Shown: positions 53,279 through 62,175, numbered from the stretch's first letter. The stretch is 64,000 nt of DNA from CAVVTR01 sp963751245 (GCA_963751245.1 CAVVTR010000012.1:124001-188000), one strand, 5' to 3'. The notes: generated by a model not told the origin, from the sequence alone. Made by a program: numbers and translations.

Positions 53279-55078
53279 TCACCGCTCCGGCGTGGTGCGG
53301 GGCTCGTCCCGGTCCGTCGCAGCGGGTGGGCCGGCCGGTTGGGGGGAGCGCAGGGCTGCATCCACGCGCTGCATGAGCTCCGCGAACCGGGGATCCCGCC
53401 GGATCGTGCCGCCAATGGCGGGGACGTTGAACCAGAACAGCCGGGCGTCGTGGGCGGCGTAGCAGCGCTCCAGCGATGCCATCGCCGCGTCGAACTCGCC
53501 CAGCCCGATGTTCACCAGCGCAAAGAGGAACTCGGGGACGTGCTCCCTTTCCCTGCGCGTCTCGAGCTCGTGCAGCAGCGCCCGGCTCTTCTCCACGGCA
53601 CCCGTGGAGGCGTACGCGCGCGCCAGATAGGCGGTCGATACGGTGTCCCGCGACAGCGAGGCTGCCTCCTCGAACGCTGTGACGGCGTCCCCGAGCCGCA
53701 GCTCCTCGATCGCGGACCATCCCAGTACGTAGTGGGCGTGGAGGCAGTCCGGATACATCTCGAGCGTGGTCCGCGCCTGGGCGATGGCGCCGGCGATGTC
53801 GGAGCAGAAGAAGTGAAGCCACGCCGCGAAGAAGCCGGAGCTCATGGAGAGAGGGTCCAGGTCGACGACGGTGCCGGTGTGGACCAGGGCCCCGGCACGG
53901 TCGCCCCGGCCGACGGCGAGGAAGAGGGCGAGAAGGGCGTGCACGAGCTCGTTGGAGGGATTGAGCTCCAGGGCGGTCCGCATCTCCGCCTCGCAGCCGT
54001 CCGGGTCCCAGTCCATGAGCCACTTCATGAACCCGAGGATGGCGTGGGCCTCGCCCAACGACTCGTCGAGCGAGGTGGCGCGCGCCGCCTCCTCCTTGGC
54101 CTTGGGGTAGGCGACCTCCACTGGCAGGTGACCCCAGTAGCCGAGGACGGTGAAGGCGAGCGCGAGAATGGCGTGTGTCGGCGCGTACCCGGGATCGATC
54201 GTCAGGGACTCGTGGAGGAAGCGGAAGCCCTTCTCGAGGCCCTCGTGGTCCCAGCGCAGCGCGTGATAGCGGCCCTTCAGGTAGGCGAGATGGGCATCCG
54301 GATTGGCTGGACGTGGACGTCCCAGCCGGGCGACCTCCTTCGGCGTCAGCCTGGCCTCCACGGCCTCGGCGACGGCGTGCGCCACCTGCCCCTGCAGCTC
54401 CAGGATGTCGGTCATGTCGGAGACGTAGCTGTGCGCCCAGATGTGACGCTCCGGCTCGACCTGGATCAGCTGTGCAGTGACCCGGACACGGTCGCCGGCG
54501 TGCAGCGCCGAGCCCTCGACGACCGCGTCGACGCGAAGCCGCCGCGCGGCCTCGGCGATCGTCGGTCCGGTGCGCGTGACCGCGAGCACCGACTGCCGGG
54601 AGACCACCTGGAGGCTGGTGATGTTGCCGAGCTCCGTCGTGAGCGCGTCGGAGATTCCCGCGGCGAAGTAATCGTAGTCAGAGTTGCCGTTGAGGTTCTC
54701 GAAGGGGAGCACCGCGAGCCGCGGCTCCGGCGTTCGCGCGAGCCCCTGGACGGGAGCGATCAGCCGGTAGCCGCGCTTCCGGATGGTCTCGATGATCCGC
54801 GGCCGGACGAAGTCGTCCCTCAGGGCGTGGCGCAGCTCCGTCATGGTGCGGGTCAATACGGAATCGCTGAGGAAGCGCCCCTGCCAGACCCGTTCGATGA
54901 TCTCGTCCTTGCCGACCACCTCACCGGCGCGGCGCGCAAGGAAGACGAGGAGGTCCACCAGGAGGGGGCGCAGGTGGACCGCCGTCTCACCGTCCGCGAG
55001 ACGGCAGGCCGAAGGATCGACGACCCACTCGGCGACGCGAAAGGACGCCGGGAGCGCAGCCGGCCCGGGGTGTTCCAT
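53279..55078 (-). CDS. Winged-helix (OmpR/CadC-type) regulator with TPR region
   Basis: This 599-residue cytoplasmic protein starts with a Trans_reg_C winged helix (~10-108): ACRLADGETAVHLRPLLVDLLVFLARRAGEVVGKDEIIERVW, LTRTMTELRHALRDD, IIETIRKRGYRLIAPV. Residues ~118-250 are a TolB-like N-terminal fold (RLAVLPFENLNGNSDYDYFAAGISDALTTEL). The remainder is TPR-like repeats (LHESLTIDPGYAPTHAIL; ALELNPSNELVHALLALFLA; FEEAASLSRDTVSTAYLARAYASTGAV). This regulator type is common in Acidobacteriota; unlike CadC it has no transmembrane helix. OmpR-type domains bind direct repeats 10-11 bp apart; such a repeat lies upstream of the adjacent gene (55730-55746). Confidence 0.85.
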   Translation of the reverse strand: MEHPGPAALPASFRVAEWVVDPSACRLADGETAVHLRPLLVDLLVFLARRAGEVVGKDEIIERVWQGRFLSDSVLTRTMTELRHALRDDFVRPRIIETIRKRGYRLIAPVQGLARTPEPRLAVLPFENLNGNSDYDYFAAGISDALTTELGNITSLQVVSRQSVLAVTRTGPTIAEAARRLRVDAVVEGSALHAGDRVRVTAQLIQVEPERHIWAHSYVSDMTDILELQGQVAHAVAEAVEARLTPKEVARLGRPRPANPDAHLAYLKGRYHALRWDHEGLEKGFRFLHESLTIDPGYAPTHAILALAFTVLGYWGHLPVEVAYPKAKEEAARATSLDESLGEAHAILGFMKWLMDWDPDGCEAEMRTALELNPSNELVHALLALFLAVGRGDRAGALVHTGTVVDLDPLSMSSGFFAAWLHFFCSDIAGAIAQARTTLEMYPDCLHAHYVLGWSAIEELRLGDAVTAFEEAASLSRDTVSTAYLARAYASTGAVEKSRALLHELETRREREHVPEFLFALVNIGLGEFDAAMASLERCYAAHDARLFWFNVPAIGGTIRRDPRFAELMQRVDAALRSPQPAGPPAATDRDEPRTTPER

Positions 55079-55150
55079 TGCTTCGAGTATCGGCCCCGGG
55101 CTTCCCGGCGTCCAGAGCGGACCTCCTCGCCGCCCTTGCCGAGGCCGCCG

Positions 55151-55681
55151 CTACTTGATCCGCACGTTGACCGTGATGTACCAGTCCCCCGGGTTCGAGT
55201 AGCCGTCGACCTTGAGCTGCTTGCCGTCGATCTCACCGCCCTGCCCGAACCCCACCATGGAGATCTCGGACTCGTACGTCAGCAGGTCCATCACCGGCGA
55301 GGTCCATTGCCCCTCCCAGGTCCCGCCGACCTCGGGCTCCCACACGAACGTCCCCCAGCACGGTCCGCGGTACTGCGCGTTGAAGTTGCAGTTGACCGTG
55401 AACGTGATGGGGCCGGTGAGCGCCTCGGCCACCGACGGCGACAGCGAGACGGGCCACCAGGTCTGCTGCTCCGACCGCCCGAAGATGCGCTGCGTCCCCT
55501 CGGTGCACTGCGGCATGCCGCCGGTCGGTTCGCCGCCGATGCAGCGGACCTCACCCGGCGTGACCGTGGCGACGAACCCGATCTGCCCGTCACCGAATGT
55601 GAACCTCGGATTCTCTCCCGCCACAAGCAGAGCGGGAGCGGCCACCAACGCCACCAGTGCCAGCTCGATCTTCCTGTGCAT
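55151..55681 (-). CDS. Secreted protein of unknown function with structured leader
   Basis: This 176-residue exported protein has a signal peptide (MHRKIELALVALVAAPALLVAGE). The mature part has four cysteines (GEVRCIGG, MPQCTEG, VNCNF, GPCWGTF) that could form two disulphides, and a beta-rich Trp/Tyr-rich body (GTFVWEPEVGGTWEGQW; KVDGYSNPGDWYITVNVRIK). I do not recognise the family. The ATG at 55681 follows AGGAGGTGCATC. The leader can form a strong hairpin that hides this site. The regulator gene follows 72 bases downstream on the same strand. Confidence 0.65.
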   Translation of the reverse strand: MHRKIELALVALVAAPALLVAGENPRFTFGDGQIGFVATVTPGEVRCIGGEPTGGMPQCTEGTQRIFGRSEQQTWWPVSLSPSVAEALTGPITFTVNCNFNAQYRGPCWGTFVWEPEVGGTWEGQWTSPVMDLLTYESEISMVGFGQGGEIDGKQLKVDGYSNPGDWYITVNVRIK

Positions 55682-55690
55682 GATGCACCT

Positions 55691-55723
55691 CCTCCTCCCC
55701 ACCGTAGGGACGTGGGGAGGAGG
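55691..55723 (-). promoter_or_regulatory. Hairpin that can sequester the ribosome site of the gene at 55681
   Basis: A perfect 12-base inverted repeat (CCTCCTCCCCAC / GTGGGGAGGAGG, loop 9 bases) in the minus-strand leader. Its 3' arm (55702-55691) contains most of the Shine-Dalgarno region for the ATG at 55681. There is no T tract on either strand, so a terminator is unlikely. It would act as a translational switch, for example temperature- or ligand-dependent. Confidence 0.55.
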
Positions 55724-55729
55724 AAGCGT

Positions 55730-55746
55730 TACATCGGCGCTACATC
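55730..55746 (-). promoter_or_regulatory. Direct repeat with 11-bp period (OmpR-type binding site candidate)
   Basis: TACATC-N5-TACATC on the plus strand: two copies exactly 11 bp apart, ~50 bases before the start at 55681. This is the classic spacing for winged-helix OmpR/PhoB-type proteins, and such a regulator is encoded next door. Confidence 0.4.
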
Positions 55747-55801
55747 TGGCCTACGGAGAGCCTTCCTCCGCTCCAGGGCGCGCGTCACGCCCCGAACATC
55801 A

Positions 55802-57208
55802 TCAGGACGCGGAGGGGCGACGGCTGGACTGGCCCCACCTGCCCGACCGGCCGCGGTGGGAGCTCGGGCCCGGCTTGGGCGACGGTGTCCACTGTCCGCT
55901 GCGGCGCCCGGGCCCAGCCTGGGACGTCGCGCCGGGGCGGCCGTTGCCGCCGCTCGAGGTCGCCTGGCCGGCGCGGGCGCGGCGCTCGGCGTTTGCCTTG
56001 GCCCGTGCCCGTTCCTCGGCCTTCTGGGCGCGGATCGCGGCGATACGCTGGGCGATGGGGATCTCGAGGGACCCCGCGTCCCGTGCGCTGTAGTCGAACC
56101 CGTCGAGGCGCCGGCGGGCCAGCCGCGAGCCCAGGGCCCGCTCGATGGCGGCGACGGCCGACTCCTCGCCGGGCGAGACCAGCGTCACCGCGGTGCCGGT
56201 GCGCTCGGCACGGGCCGTGCGCCCGACCCGGTGGATGTAGTCCTCGGGCTGACCCGGCACGTCGAAGTTGATGACGTGGGGCAGCTCCTTGACGTCGATG
56301 CCCCGGGCGGCGATGTCGGTGGCGACCAGCACCTGCAGCCGGCCGTTCTTGAAGCCGGCGAGGGCGTTCTCGCGCTGCGCCTGGGTGCGGTTGCCGTGAA
56401 TACGGTCGCAGGCGATGCCGGCGCCGTCCAGGTAGGCCGCGAGGCGATTGGCGCGGTGCTTGGTGCGCGTGAACACCAGCGCCATGCGGACGTCGTCCCG
56501 GCGCAGGACCTCGACCAGGAGGGCCCGCTTGAGCTGCTCGGGCACCGGCAGCAGCGCGTGGGTGACGCCGGTGGCCGGGGCGGCCTTGCGCTCGATGCCG
56601 ATGCGCACGGGGTCGACCTGCAGGCTCCGGGAGAGCTCCACGATGGGCTGCGGAAGCGTGGCCGAGAAGAGCATGGTCTGGCGCTGCTTCGGCAGGTGCG
56701 CCAGGATCCGCTTCACGTCGGGAAGGAACCCCATGTCCAGCATGCGGTCGGCCTCGTCGAGGATGAGCGTCTCGACGCCGTCGAGGCGCGCGGCGCCGGT
56801 GCCGATGTGGTCGAGGAGCCTCCCCGGGGTGGCCACCACCACGGCCACGCCGGAGCGCAGCGCCCTAATCTGCGGCGCCGGCCCGACGCCGCCGAACACG
56901 GCGGCGGAGGTCACCGGGGTGTAACGCCCCAGGGAGCGCAGGTGGTCGTGGACCTGGGCGGCGAGCTCGCGCGTCGGCGTGAGGACCAGCGCCCGGGTCG
57001 TCCCGCGCTGAGCCTTGAGCAGCTTCTGCAGGATCGGGAGCACGAAGGCGGCGGTCTTGCCGCTGCCGGTCATGGCCGCCGCGAGGACGTCCCGGCCTTC
57101 GAGGGCCGGGGGCAGGGCGGCCTGCTGGATCGGAGTGGGCTCGGTGAAGGAAAGGTCCGCGATTCCGCGCTGCAGGGCGGGATCGAGGGGAAGTTCGGCG
57201 AAACGCAT
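55802..57208 (-). CDS. DEAD-box ATP-dependent RNA helicase
   Basis: This 468-residue RhlE-like helicase shows the Q motif (FTEPTPIQQAALPPAL), motif I AMTGSGKT, Ia PTRELAAQ, Ib TPGRLLD, II DEAD (ILDEADRMLDMGF), III SAT, IV-V (LVATDIAARGIDVKELPHVI) and VI HRVGRTAR. A basic, Arg/Gly/Ser-rich tail (~380-468) is disordered and probably binds RNA. It acts in ribosome assembly or mRNA turnover, especially in the cold. The frame is open upstream to 57475, but the family starts at MRFAELPLDPAL. It is divergent from the gene at 57628. Confidence 0.93.
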   Translation of the reverse strand: MRFAELPLDPALQRGIADLSFTEPTPIQQAALPPALEGRDVLAAAMTGSGKTAAFVLPILQKLLKAQRGTTRALVLTPTRELAAQVHDHLRSLGRYTPVTSAAVFGGVGPAPQIRALRSGVAVVVATPGRLLDHIGTGAARLDGVETLILDEADRMLDMGFLPDVKRILAHLPKQRQTMLFSATLPQPIVELSRSLQVDPVRIGIERKAAPATGVTHALLPVPEQLKRALLVEVLRRDDVRMALVFTRTKHRANRLAAYLDGAGIACDRIHGNRTQAQRENALAGFKNGRLQVLVATDIAARGIDVKELPHVINFDVPGQPEDYIHRVGRTARAERTGTAVTLVSPGEESAVAAIERALGSRLARRRLDGFDYSARDAGSLEIPIAQRIAAIRAQKAEERARAKANAERRARAGQATSSGGNGRPGATSQAGPGRRSGQWTPSPKPGPSSHRGRSGRWGQSSRRPSAS

Positions 57209-57627
57209 GAATACACTCGTGTCTTCTCGGACCGTGCGCGCTCGCTGCGCGCCGCTCCGCGTCGGTTCCGGCTGGATTTGGCGAACGGGAGTACTGCCGG
57301 GGGTGCTGCCGTCCGAGGCTGTGAACGTCCTCGAACGCCTCGAGACCGTCACCGCTGGCCGCCGCGCGGCCCCGTGGGGCGGCAGCGACCTGTGCACTGT
57401 CTCACACCCGGGGCGCCGTGGCAAGTCCGGGTGGCGGCCGCACCGCTTCGCCCCGGGTAATGCGACCGAGGTCACATTCGGAGGCGGAAACGGCGAACGG
57501 CCTCGGGCGGAGTGTGGCGGGGCTCACGGAACGGGAGCGGAGACGGCGTCTAGGGTGAAGTGAGGATCATTAACGTTCCGGCCGCGCTTCACCGGCCCCC
57601 GACCCCCCCCGGAATGGAGGTTCTTGG
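57209..57627. other. Divergent intergenic region without a gene
   Basis: A 419-base gap between the helicase and the propeller protein, which both read outward from here. It should hold both promoters; a -10-like TAGGGT at 57551-57556 is the only hint on the plus strand and I would not rely on it. The ribosome site of the 57628 gene is GGAATGGAGG. Long helicase leaders are common; I see no known RNA motif. Confidence 0.4.
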
Positions 57628-60588
57628 ATGAACATGAGGATTCGAACACTGGTTGCCCGGATCGCCAACCCGGCCGCCCGGCGGCGTGTCGCCCAGGTGG
57701 CGAGGGGCGCTGCTCTCGCGGCCGCGTTCGTCGCGCTGGCGGGCTTCGTCGTCCGTGAGCAGGCCGCTCCTGCAACGGCCGTGCGAGCGTCCGCTCCGGC
57801 CCGGCTCGCCGCGCGCGGGCTGGCGGTGGGCCCCGACGGGACCCTCTTCATCACCGTGCAGGGCGCGGCGCCATCGGCCGGAGGCCTCGCCGTGCTCGAC
57901 ACCGGCACCGGCAGCCTCCAGCTGCTGCAGTCGGGCCTCCGGGCCCCCGGCTACCCCTCCGTGGATGCGGCGGGACGGGTGGTGTGGCCCGACAGCGCCT
58001 CGGGCAGGATGCTCGTCGAGGCGCGTCCGGGGACCGCTCCCGCCGTCCTGCCGGCCGCCCTCGACGCACCGGGCTCCGTGGCCGCCGGTGGCCGAGGCCG
58101 GCTCTACTTCACCTCGGCGGGCAGCGCCGTGGGCGTCGTGGACGGGGCGCGGACCACCGTGCTCCGCAGCGGTGAGCCGGCCCCGGCCGATGTCGCGGTG
58201 AGCGCGAGCGGCGCTCTCTTCTGGACCGGAACCGCCGCCGGCGTGATCATGCGCCTCGGCACCGACGGCACGACGCAGGTCGTCGCCTCGGGGCTGAACG
58301 CTCCGATGGGACTGGGGCTGTCCGCCGACGGCTCGACGCTGTACTTCACCGAGGTGCCGACGCCGGGCCTCACCGCCGCGCAGGGCGGCCACAACCTGGT
58401 GCGCGCCGTAGACCTCGCCTCGGGGCAGGTCCGCACCGTCGCCCAGGGCGGCGCCGATCCCTTCGACGTGGCGGCCACGGCCGGTGGCCGCGTCTACTGG
58501 ACGTCCTCGGCCTCCTCGACGCTGGTGGTTTCGGCGCAGGACGACGAGGGCGGCGACGACCCCGAAGACGCGGGCCAGCTCGTCGCTCAGGCCGTCCTCA
58601 CCGGTGGCGCCGAGGTGCCGCCGGTGGACACGGCGGCCTCCGGCCGGGTCACCTTCTCCCTCGCCACGGCGCCGGACGACGACGGTGACGAGGGCGCCGG
58701 GGACGTCAGCCAGGCGACCACGGTCACAACCCAGGACCAGGAGCACGAGCGGCGGGTCCGCTCCCGGATTCGGGGACGGTCCGAGCACCGGGAGGGCGAG
58801 GGCAGGCCCACGCCCACGCCCGGACCCACGCCGCCGCCCGCGCCTTCCCAGGGCGTGCTCCGCTACGACGTCCAGATCAGGGGCATCGACGGTGTCACCG
58901 GCGGCGCCATCTACCGCGGCCAGGCCGGGGACACCGGCGACATGGTCGCGGCGCTGAAGCTCACCCCCGGCGGCGGCGAGTCGTGGCACGCCTCGTCCAA
59001 GAACAAGGTCGTCGGCCACGGCCTCCTGGGGCCCGACTCGCTGGCCGGCGGGCCCTTCGAGGGTGACTGGCAGGGGTTCATGGACGCCCTCGACGCGGGG
59101 GACCTGTACGTCAACGTGTCGACCAACACCCACCCGGACGGCGAGATCCGCGGCCAGCTCGTGCCGTCGGGCGGCGTTCCCGCCAACAGCGCTCCCAACG
59201 CCGAGATCACCTCGCCCGCCGGCGACGTCCAGGTGCAGCCCGGTGAGCCGGTGGCGTTCGCCGGCACCGCGAGCGATCCCGACGGCGACATGGTCGCGGT
59301 GCTCTGGGCCTTCGGCGACGGATCGACGTCCACGGACCTGGTTCCCGGCGACCACAGCTACGCGGCTGCGGGGACCTACACGGTGACGCTGACGGCGACG
59401 GACTCCCAGGGTCTGTCCGACCCGACGCCGGCGACGCGCACCATCACGGTGGTCGCGGGGGGCAACCAGGCCCCCGACGGCACCATCACCCAGCCCGCCG
59501 GCAACGTCTCCATCGCCCCGGGCGACCCGGTCACCTTCGCGGGCACGGCCAGCGACCCCGATGGGGACACCGTCACCGTGCTCTGGGACTTCGGCGACGG
59601 CGCGACCTCGACGTCCCTGTCCCCCGGCGCGCACGTCTACGCCGCGGCCGGCATCTACACGGTGACGTTCACCGCCACCGACTCCCAGGGCCTCGCCGAT
59701 CCGACCCCCGACACCAGGACCGTCACGGTGACGGCGGGCTCGGCGAACAATCCGCCCAACGGCACCATCACCCAGCCGGCGGGCAACGTCACCATCAACG
59801 CCGGCGGCTCCGTCACCTTCGCGGGCACCGCCAGCGACCCCGACGGCGACGCCGTCACCGTGCTGTGGGACTTCGGCGACGGCTCGACCTCCACGGCGCT
59901 GTCCCCCGGCGCGCACACCTACGCCATCGCGGGGACCTACACGGTGACGTTCACCGCCACCGATTCCCAGGGCCTCGCCGACCCGTCGCCGGCATCGAGG
60001 ATCATCACGGTGACGGCCGCGAACAATCCGCCCAACGCCACCATCGTGCAGCCCGCGGGCAACGTGACCATCGACGCGGGGCAGTCCGTCACCTTCGCCG
60101 GCATCGCCAGCGACCCCGACGGCGATGCGGTCACGGTGGTCTGGAGCTTCGGCGACGGGGCGACCTCCACGGCGCTGTCCCCGGGCGGGCACGTGTACGC
60201 CAACGTGGGCACCTACACGGTGACCCTCACCGCCACCGACTCCAAGGGGCTCGCCGATCCCTCGCCCGCCTCGCGGACCATCACGGTGAACGCGGCCTCG
60301 ACGGCGCCCACCTTCGCGTCGATCCAGAGCACCATCTTCACGCCCAGCTGCATCGGCTGCCACAGTGGCTCGAACCCGCCCGCCGGCCTCAACCTCAGCG
60401 CCGGGCAGTCCTTCGCCAACCTGGTCAACGTGCCTTCGACCTCCAACCCGTCGATCCTCCGGGTCGCTCCCGGCAACCCTGACAACAGCTACCTCGTGAT
60501 CCAGCTCCAGAGCGGCCACCGTTCACGCCCGCAGAGCGACATCGACATGATCCGCGCCTGGATCCTGGCGGGCGCGCCCAACAACTGA
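57628..60588 (+). CDS. Secreted propeller/CHRD/PKD protein with C-terminal haem c motif
   Basis: This 986-residue exported protein has a signal/anchor (residues ~22-43). Residues ~60-305 are a beta-propeller (GLAVGPDGTLFITV, GRVVWPDSASG, GLNAPMGLGLSADGSTLYF). Residues ~325-515 are a CHRD domain split by a charged, Pro-rich insert. Four PKD repeats follow (~520-890), each with 'SDPDGD...VLW.FGDG.TST'. The final part (~900-986) has CIGCH (Cys908, Cys911, His912), the haem c attachment motif, with 'NPDNSYLVIQLQSG' and MIRAWILAGAP at the end. This tail is a small cytochrome domain of the kind found in secreted planctomycete/acidobacterial proteins. It may act in extracellular electron transfer or surface binding. 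Confidence 0.85.
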   Translation: MNMRIRTLVARIANPAARRRVAQVARGAALAAAFVALAGFVVREQAAPATAVRASAPARLAARGLAVGPDGTLFITVQGAAPSAGGLAVLDTGTGSLQLLQSGLRAPGYPSVDAAGRVVWPDSASGRMLVEARPGTAPAVLPAALDAPGSVAAGGRGRLYFTSAGSAVGVVDGARTTVLRSGEPAPADVAVSASGALFWTGTAAGVIMRLGTDGTTQVVASGLNAPMGLGLSADGSTLYFTEVPTPGLTAAQGGHNLVRAVDLASGQVRTVAQGGADPFDVAATAGGRVYWTSSASSTLVVSAQDDEGGDDPEDAGQLVAQAVLTGGAEVPPVDTAASGRVTFSLATAPDDDGDEGAGDVSQATTVTTQDQEHERRVRSRIRGRSEHREGEGRPTPTPGPTPPPAPSQGVLRYDVQIRGIDGVTGGAIYRGQAGDTGDMVAALKLTPGGGESWHASSKNKVVGHGLLGPDSLAGGPFEGDWQGFMDALDAGDLYVNVSTNTHPDGEIRGQLVPSGGVPANSAPNAEITSPAGDVQVQPGEPVAFAGTASDPDGDMVAVLWAFGDGSTSTDLVPGDHSYAAAGTYTVTLTATDSQGLSDPTPATRTITVVAGGNQAPDGTITQPAGNVSIAPGDPVTFAGTASDPDGDTVTVLWDFGDGATSTSLSPGAHVYAAAGIYTVTFTATDSQGLADPTPDTRTVTVTAGSANNPPNGTITQPAGNVTINAGGSVTFAGTASDPDGDAVTVLWDFGDGSTSTALSPGAHTYAIAGTYTVTFTATDSQGLADPSPASRIITVTAANNPPNATIVQPAGNVTIDAGQSVTFAGIASDPDGDAVTVVWSFGDGATSTALSPGGHVYANVGTYTVTLTATDSKGLADPSPASRTITVNAASTAPTFASIQSTIFTPSCIGCHSGSNPPAGLNLSAGQSFANLVNVPSTSNPSILRVAPGNPDNSYLVIQLQSGHRSRPQSDIDMIRAWILAGAPNN
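59190..60290 (+). repeat. Four tandem coding repeats (PKD domains), ~280 bp period
   Basis: Units begin near 59190, 59470, 59755 and 60030. Copies 2-4 are close (sharing GTITQPAGN or ATIVQPAGN starts, TVTFTATDSQGLADP ends), copy 1 is more diverged, so the later ones are recent duplications. They lie wholly inside the gene. Confidence 0.8.
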
Positions 60589-60610
60589 CCCGCTCCTCGC
60601 GGGCACGACA

Positions 60611-60649
60611 CGAGCCGCGCCGGTGCATCCGGCGCGGCTCGTTTCTTTT
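60611..60649 (+). terminator. Rho-independent terminator after the haem/PKD gene
   Basis: A perfect 13-base stem (CGAGCCGCGCCGG / CCGGCGCGGCTCG, loop TGCAT) is followed by GTTTCTTTT-like T tract (TTTCTTTT from 60642). It is the clearest terminator in the window and lies 22 bases after the stop. The convergent methyltransferase has no T tract on its side. Confidence 0.9.
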
Positions 60650-60679
60650 CGGGCTCCGGCCGCCCGACTTCCCGGCGCT

Positions 60680-61462
60680 TCAGGAGCCCGGTGCGGCGTC
60701 GAGCCTGCCGTAGTAGAGGATCGTCTCGTACTCGAACGTGACCCTGCCGCCCCGGCTCGTCCGGCCGAACACGGTGTGGAGCTCGTCGAGCATCGGCCCG
60801 TGGTCGGGGTGTCCCGGCGGCGGTGCGTAGGAGGACGACTCCAGCCGGCCGCGCGTGCCCTCGAGGTCGAGCTCCTGCCGGTTGGGGAAGGTCCGCTTCG
60901 AGCAGCGCCCCGGCGAGAAGAAGCCGGCGATGTCGCCGTCGGTGATGCGGTCGTGGTCGACCTCCGTGTAGTCGACGCCCCAGCGCTTCAGGAGCCGCTC
61001 GTAGGCGTCCAGGAAGGGCGTTCCGTGCTTGCGCCGCGAGTTCCACGCCAGCGCCACCTGGCCGCCGGGGGTGAGGATGCGGGCGAACTCGGCCCGGGCG
61101 CGGGGCGGGTCGAACCAGTGGAACGCCTGCCCCGCAGTGACGAAGCCGACGCTCGCCGCGGGGAGGGAGGTGGCCTCCGCCGTGCCGTCGACGCTGACGA
61201 ACGCGGGGAACGCCGCCAGGAGGCGGTCGCCGGCCTCCCGCATGGCCCGGTTGGGCTCCACGCCGTAGACCCGGCAGCCGGCGCGCAGGAACAGCTGCGA
61301 GAGGATGCCGGTGCCCGAGCCCACGTCGGCGACCACCGAGCCAGCCGCGAGCCCGCACGCCGCCTGCAGGGTCTCGACGACGGCCTGCGGGTAGTGCGGC
61401 CGGTACCGCACGTAGTCGTCCACCCGGTTGGAGAAGCGCCCCGTCGGGTCGGATCGAGCCAT
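60680..61462 (-). CDS. Class I SAM-dependent methyltransferase
   Basis: This 260-residue protein shows the SAM motif VADVGSGTGILSQLF, the acidic motif YGVEPNRAM, VDGTAEATSLPAASVGFVTAGQAFHWFDPPRA and LTPGGQVALAWNSRR. The start 'RFSNRVDDYVRYRPHYPQAVV' is characteristic of a widespread UbiE-like family acting on small molecules. The substrate is unknown. It is convergent with the haem/PKD gene across the terminator and divergent from the next gene, 89 bases apart. Confidence 0.85.
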   Translation of the reverse strand: MARSDPTGRFSNRVDDYVRYRPHYPQAVVETLQAACGLAAGSVVADVGSGTGILSQLFLRAGCRVYGVEPNRAMREAGDRLLAAFPAFVSVDGTAEATSLPAASVGFVTAGQAFHWFDPPRARAEFARILTPGGQVALAWNSRRKHGTPFLDAYERLLKRWGVDYTEVDHDRITDGDIAGFFSPGRCSKRTFPNRQELDLEGTRGRLESSSYAPPPGHPDHGPMLDELHTVFGRTSRGGRVTFEYETILYYGRLDAAPGS

Positions 61463-61551
61463 CGCCCACGATGCTACTCCCTTTCGTGGCGGTGCGGCCG
61501 CGCCGGCCGGACGCTAGACTGGCAGGGGTGGACGGGATGAGGGGGGACGCC

Positions 61552-62175
61552 ATGGATGATCGCGCGAGGCTGGTCCGGCGGGGGCTGCTCCTGAGCGGCG
61601 TGACGGTGGCGTGGGACCTCGTCGAGGGGGTCGTGGCGACCCTCGCGGGTCTCGCGGCGGCCTCGGTGGCGCTCGTCGGCTTCGGCGTGGACTCGTTCGC
61701 CGAGGTGCTCAGCGCCCTGGTCGTGGGCGGCCGATTCGCCTACGAGATGGGCCGGGCGGATCCGGAGCGGGTCCAGCGCTTCGAGCGGGGCGCTTCCCGC
61801 GTGGCCGGCGGCCTGCTCCTGCTGGTCGCCGCCTACGTCACGGTGGACGCTCTCCGCCGTCTCCTCGGCCACGGGCCCGAGCCCGCGCCGAGCGTTGCCG
61901 GGATGGCCGTCACCGCGGCGGCGCTGCCCGTCATGGGCGTGCTCGCGTGGGCGAAGCTCCGAACCGCCAGGGCGGTCGGGAGCCGCGCGCTGCGCGCCGA
62001 CGCCTTCGAGAGCCTCAGCTGCGCCTGGCTCGCCGCCGCCACTCTGACGGGGCTCGTCCTCAACGGCGCCCTGGGGTGGTGGTGGGCGGACCCCGCGGCG
62101 GGCCTCGCGCTGGTCCCCCTCATTGCCCGGGAGGGGATCGAGGGGCTGCGCGGCGAGGAGGACGACGGGGACTGA
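61552..62175 (+). CDS. Cation-diffusion-facilitator-like membrane protein (transmembrane part only)
   Basis: This 207-residue protein has about five to six helices. It matches the transmembrane half of CDF transporters: TVAWDLVEGVVATLAGLAAASVALVGFGVDSFAEVLSAL in the first helices, 'SRALRADAFESLSCAWLAAATLTGLVLN' (the usual HxxxD-type site here AlaAspAlaPhe) and WWWADPAAGLALVPLIAREG. The cytoplasmic C-terminal domain of CDF proteins is absent, and the usual helix-5 histidine is an alanine, so metal transport is uncertain. ATG 61552 follows AGGGGGGAC. A -10-like TAGACT (61515-61520) lies upstream. Confidence 0.75.
   Translation: MDDRARLVRRGLLLSGVTVAWDLVEGVVATLAGLAAASVALVGFGVDSFAEVLSALVVGGRFAYEMGRADPERVQRFERGASRVAGGLLLLVAAYVTVDALRRLLGHGPEPAPSVAGMAVTAAALPVMGVLAWAKLRTARAVGSRALRADAFESLSCAWLAAATLTGLVLNGALGWWWADPAAGLALVPLIAREGIEGLRGEEDDGD

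Noticed and set aside
59190..60290. Regular ~280-base repeats, considered as a CRISPR-like or satellite array
   Set aside because: They are in frame, encode PKD domains, and have no short repeats with unique spacers.
57589..60519. A 976-codon open frame antisense to the haem/PKD gene
   Set aside because: It repeats in step with the PKD array, is Arg/Gly/Val-rich and has no recognisable domain; high G+C and codon bias create it.
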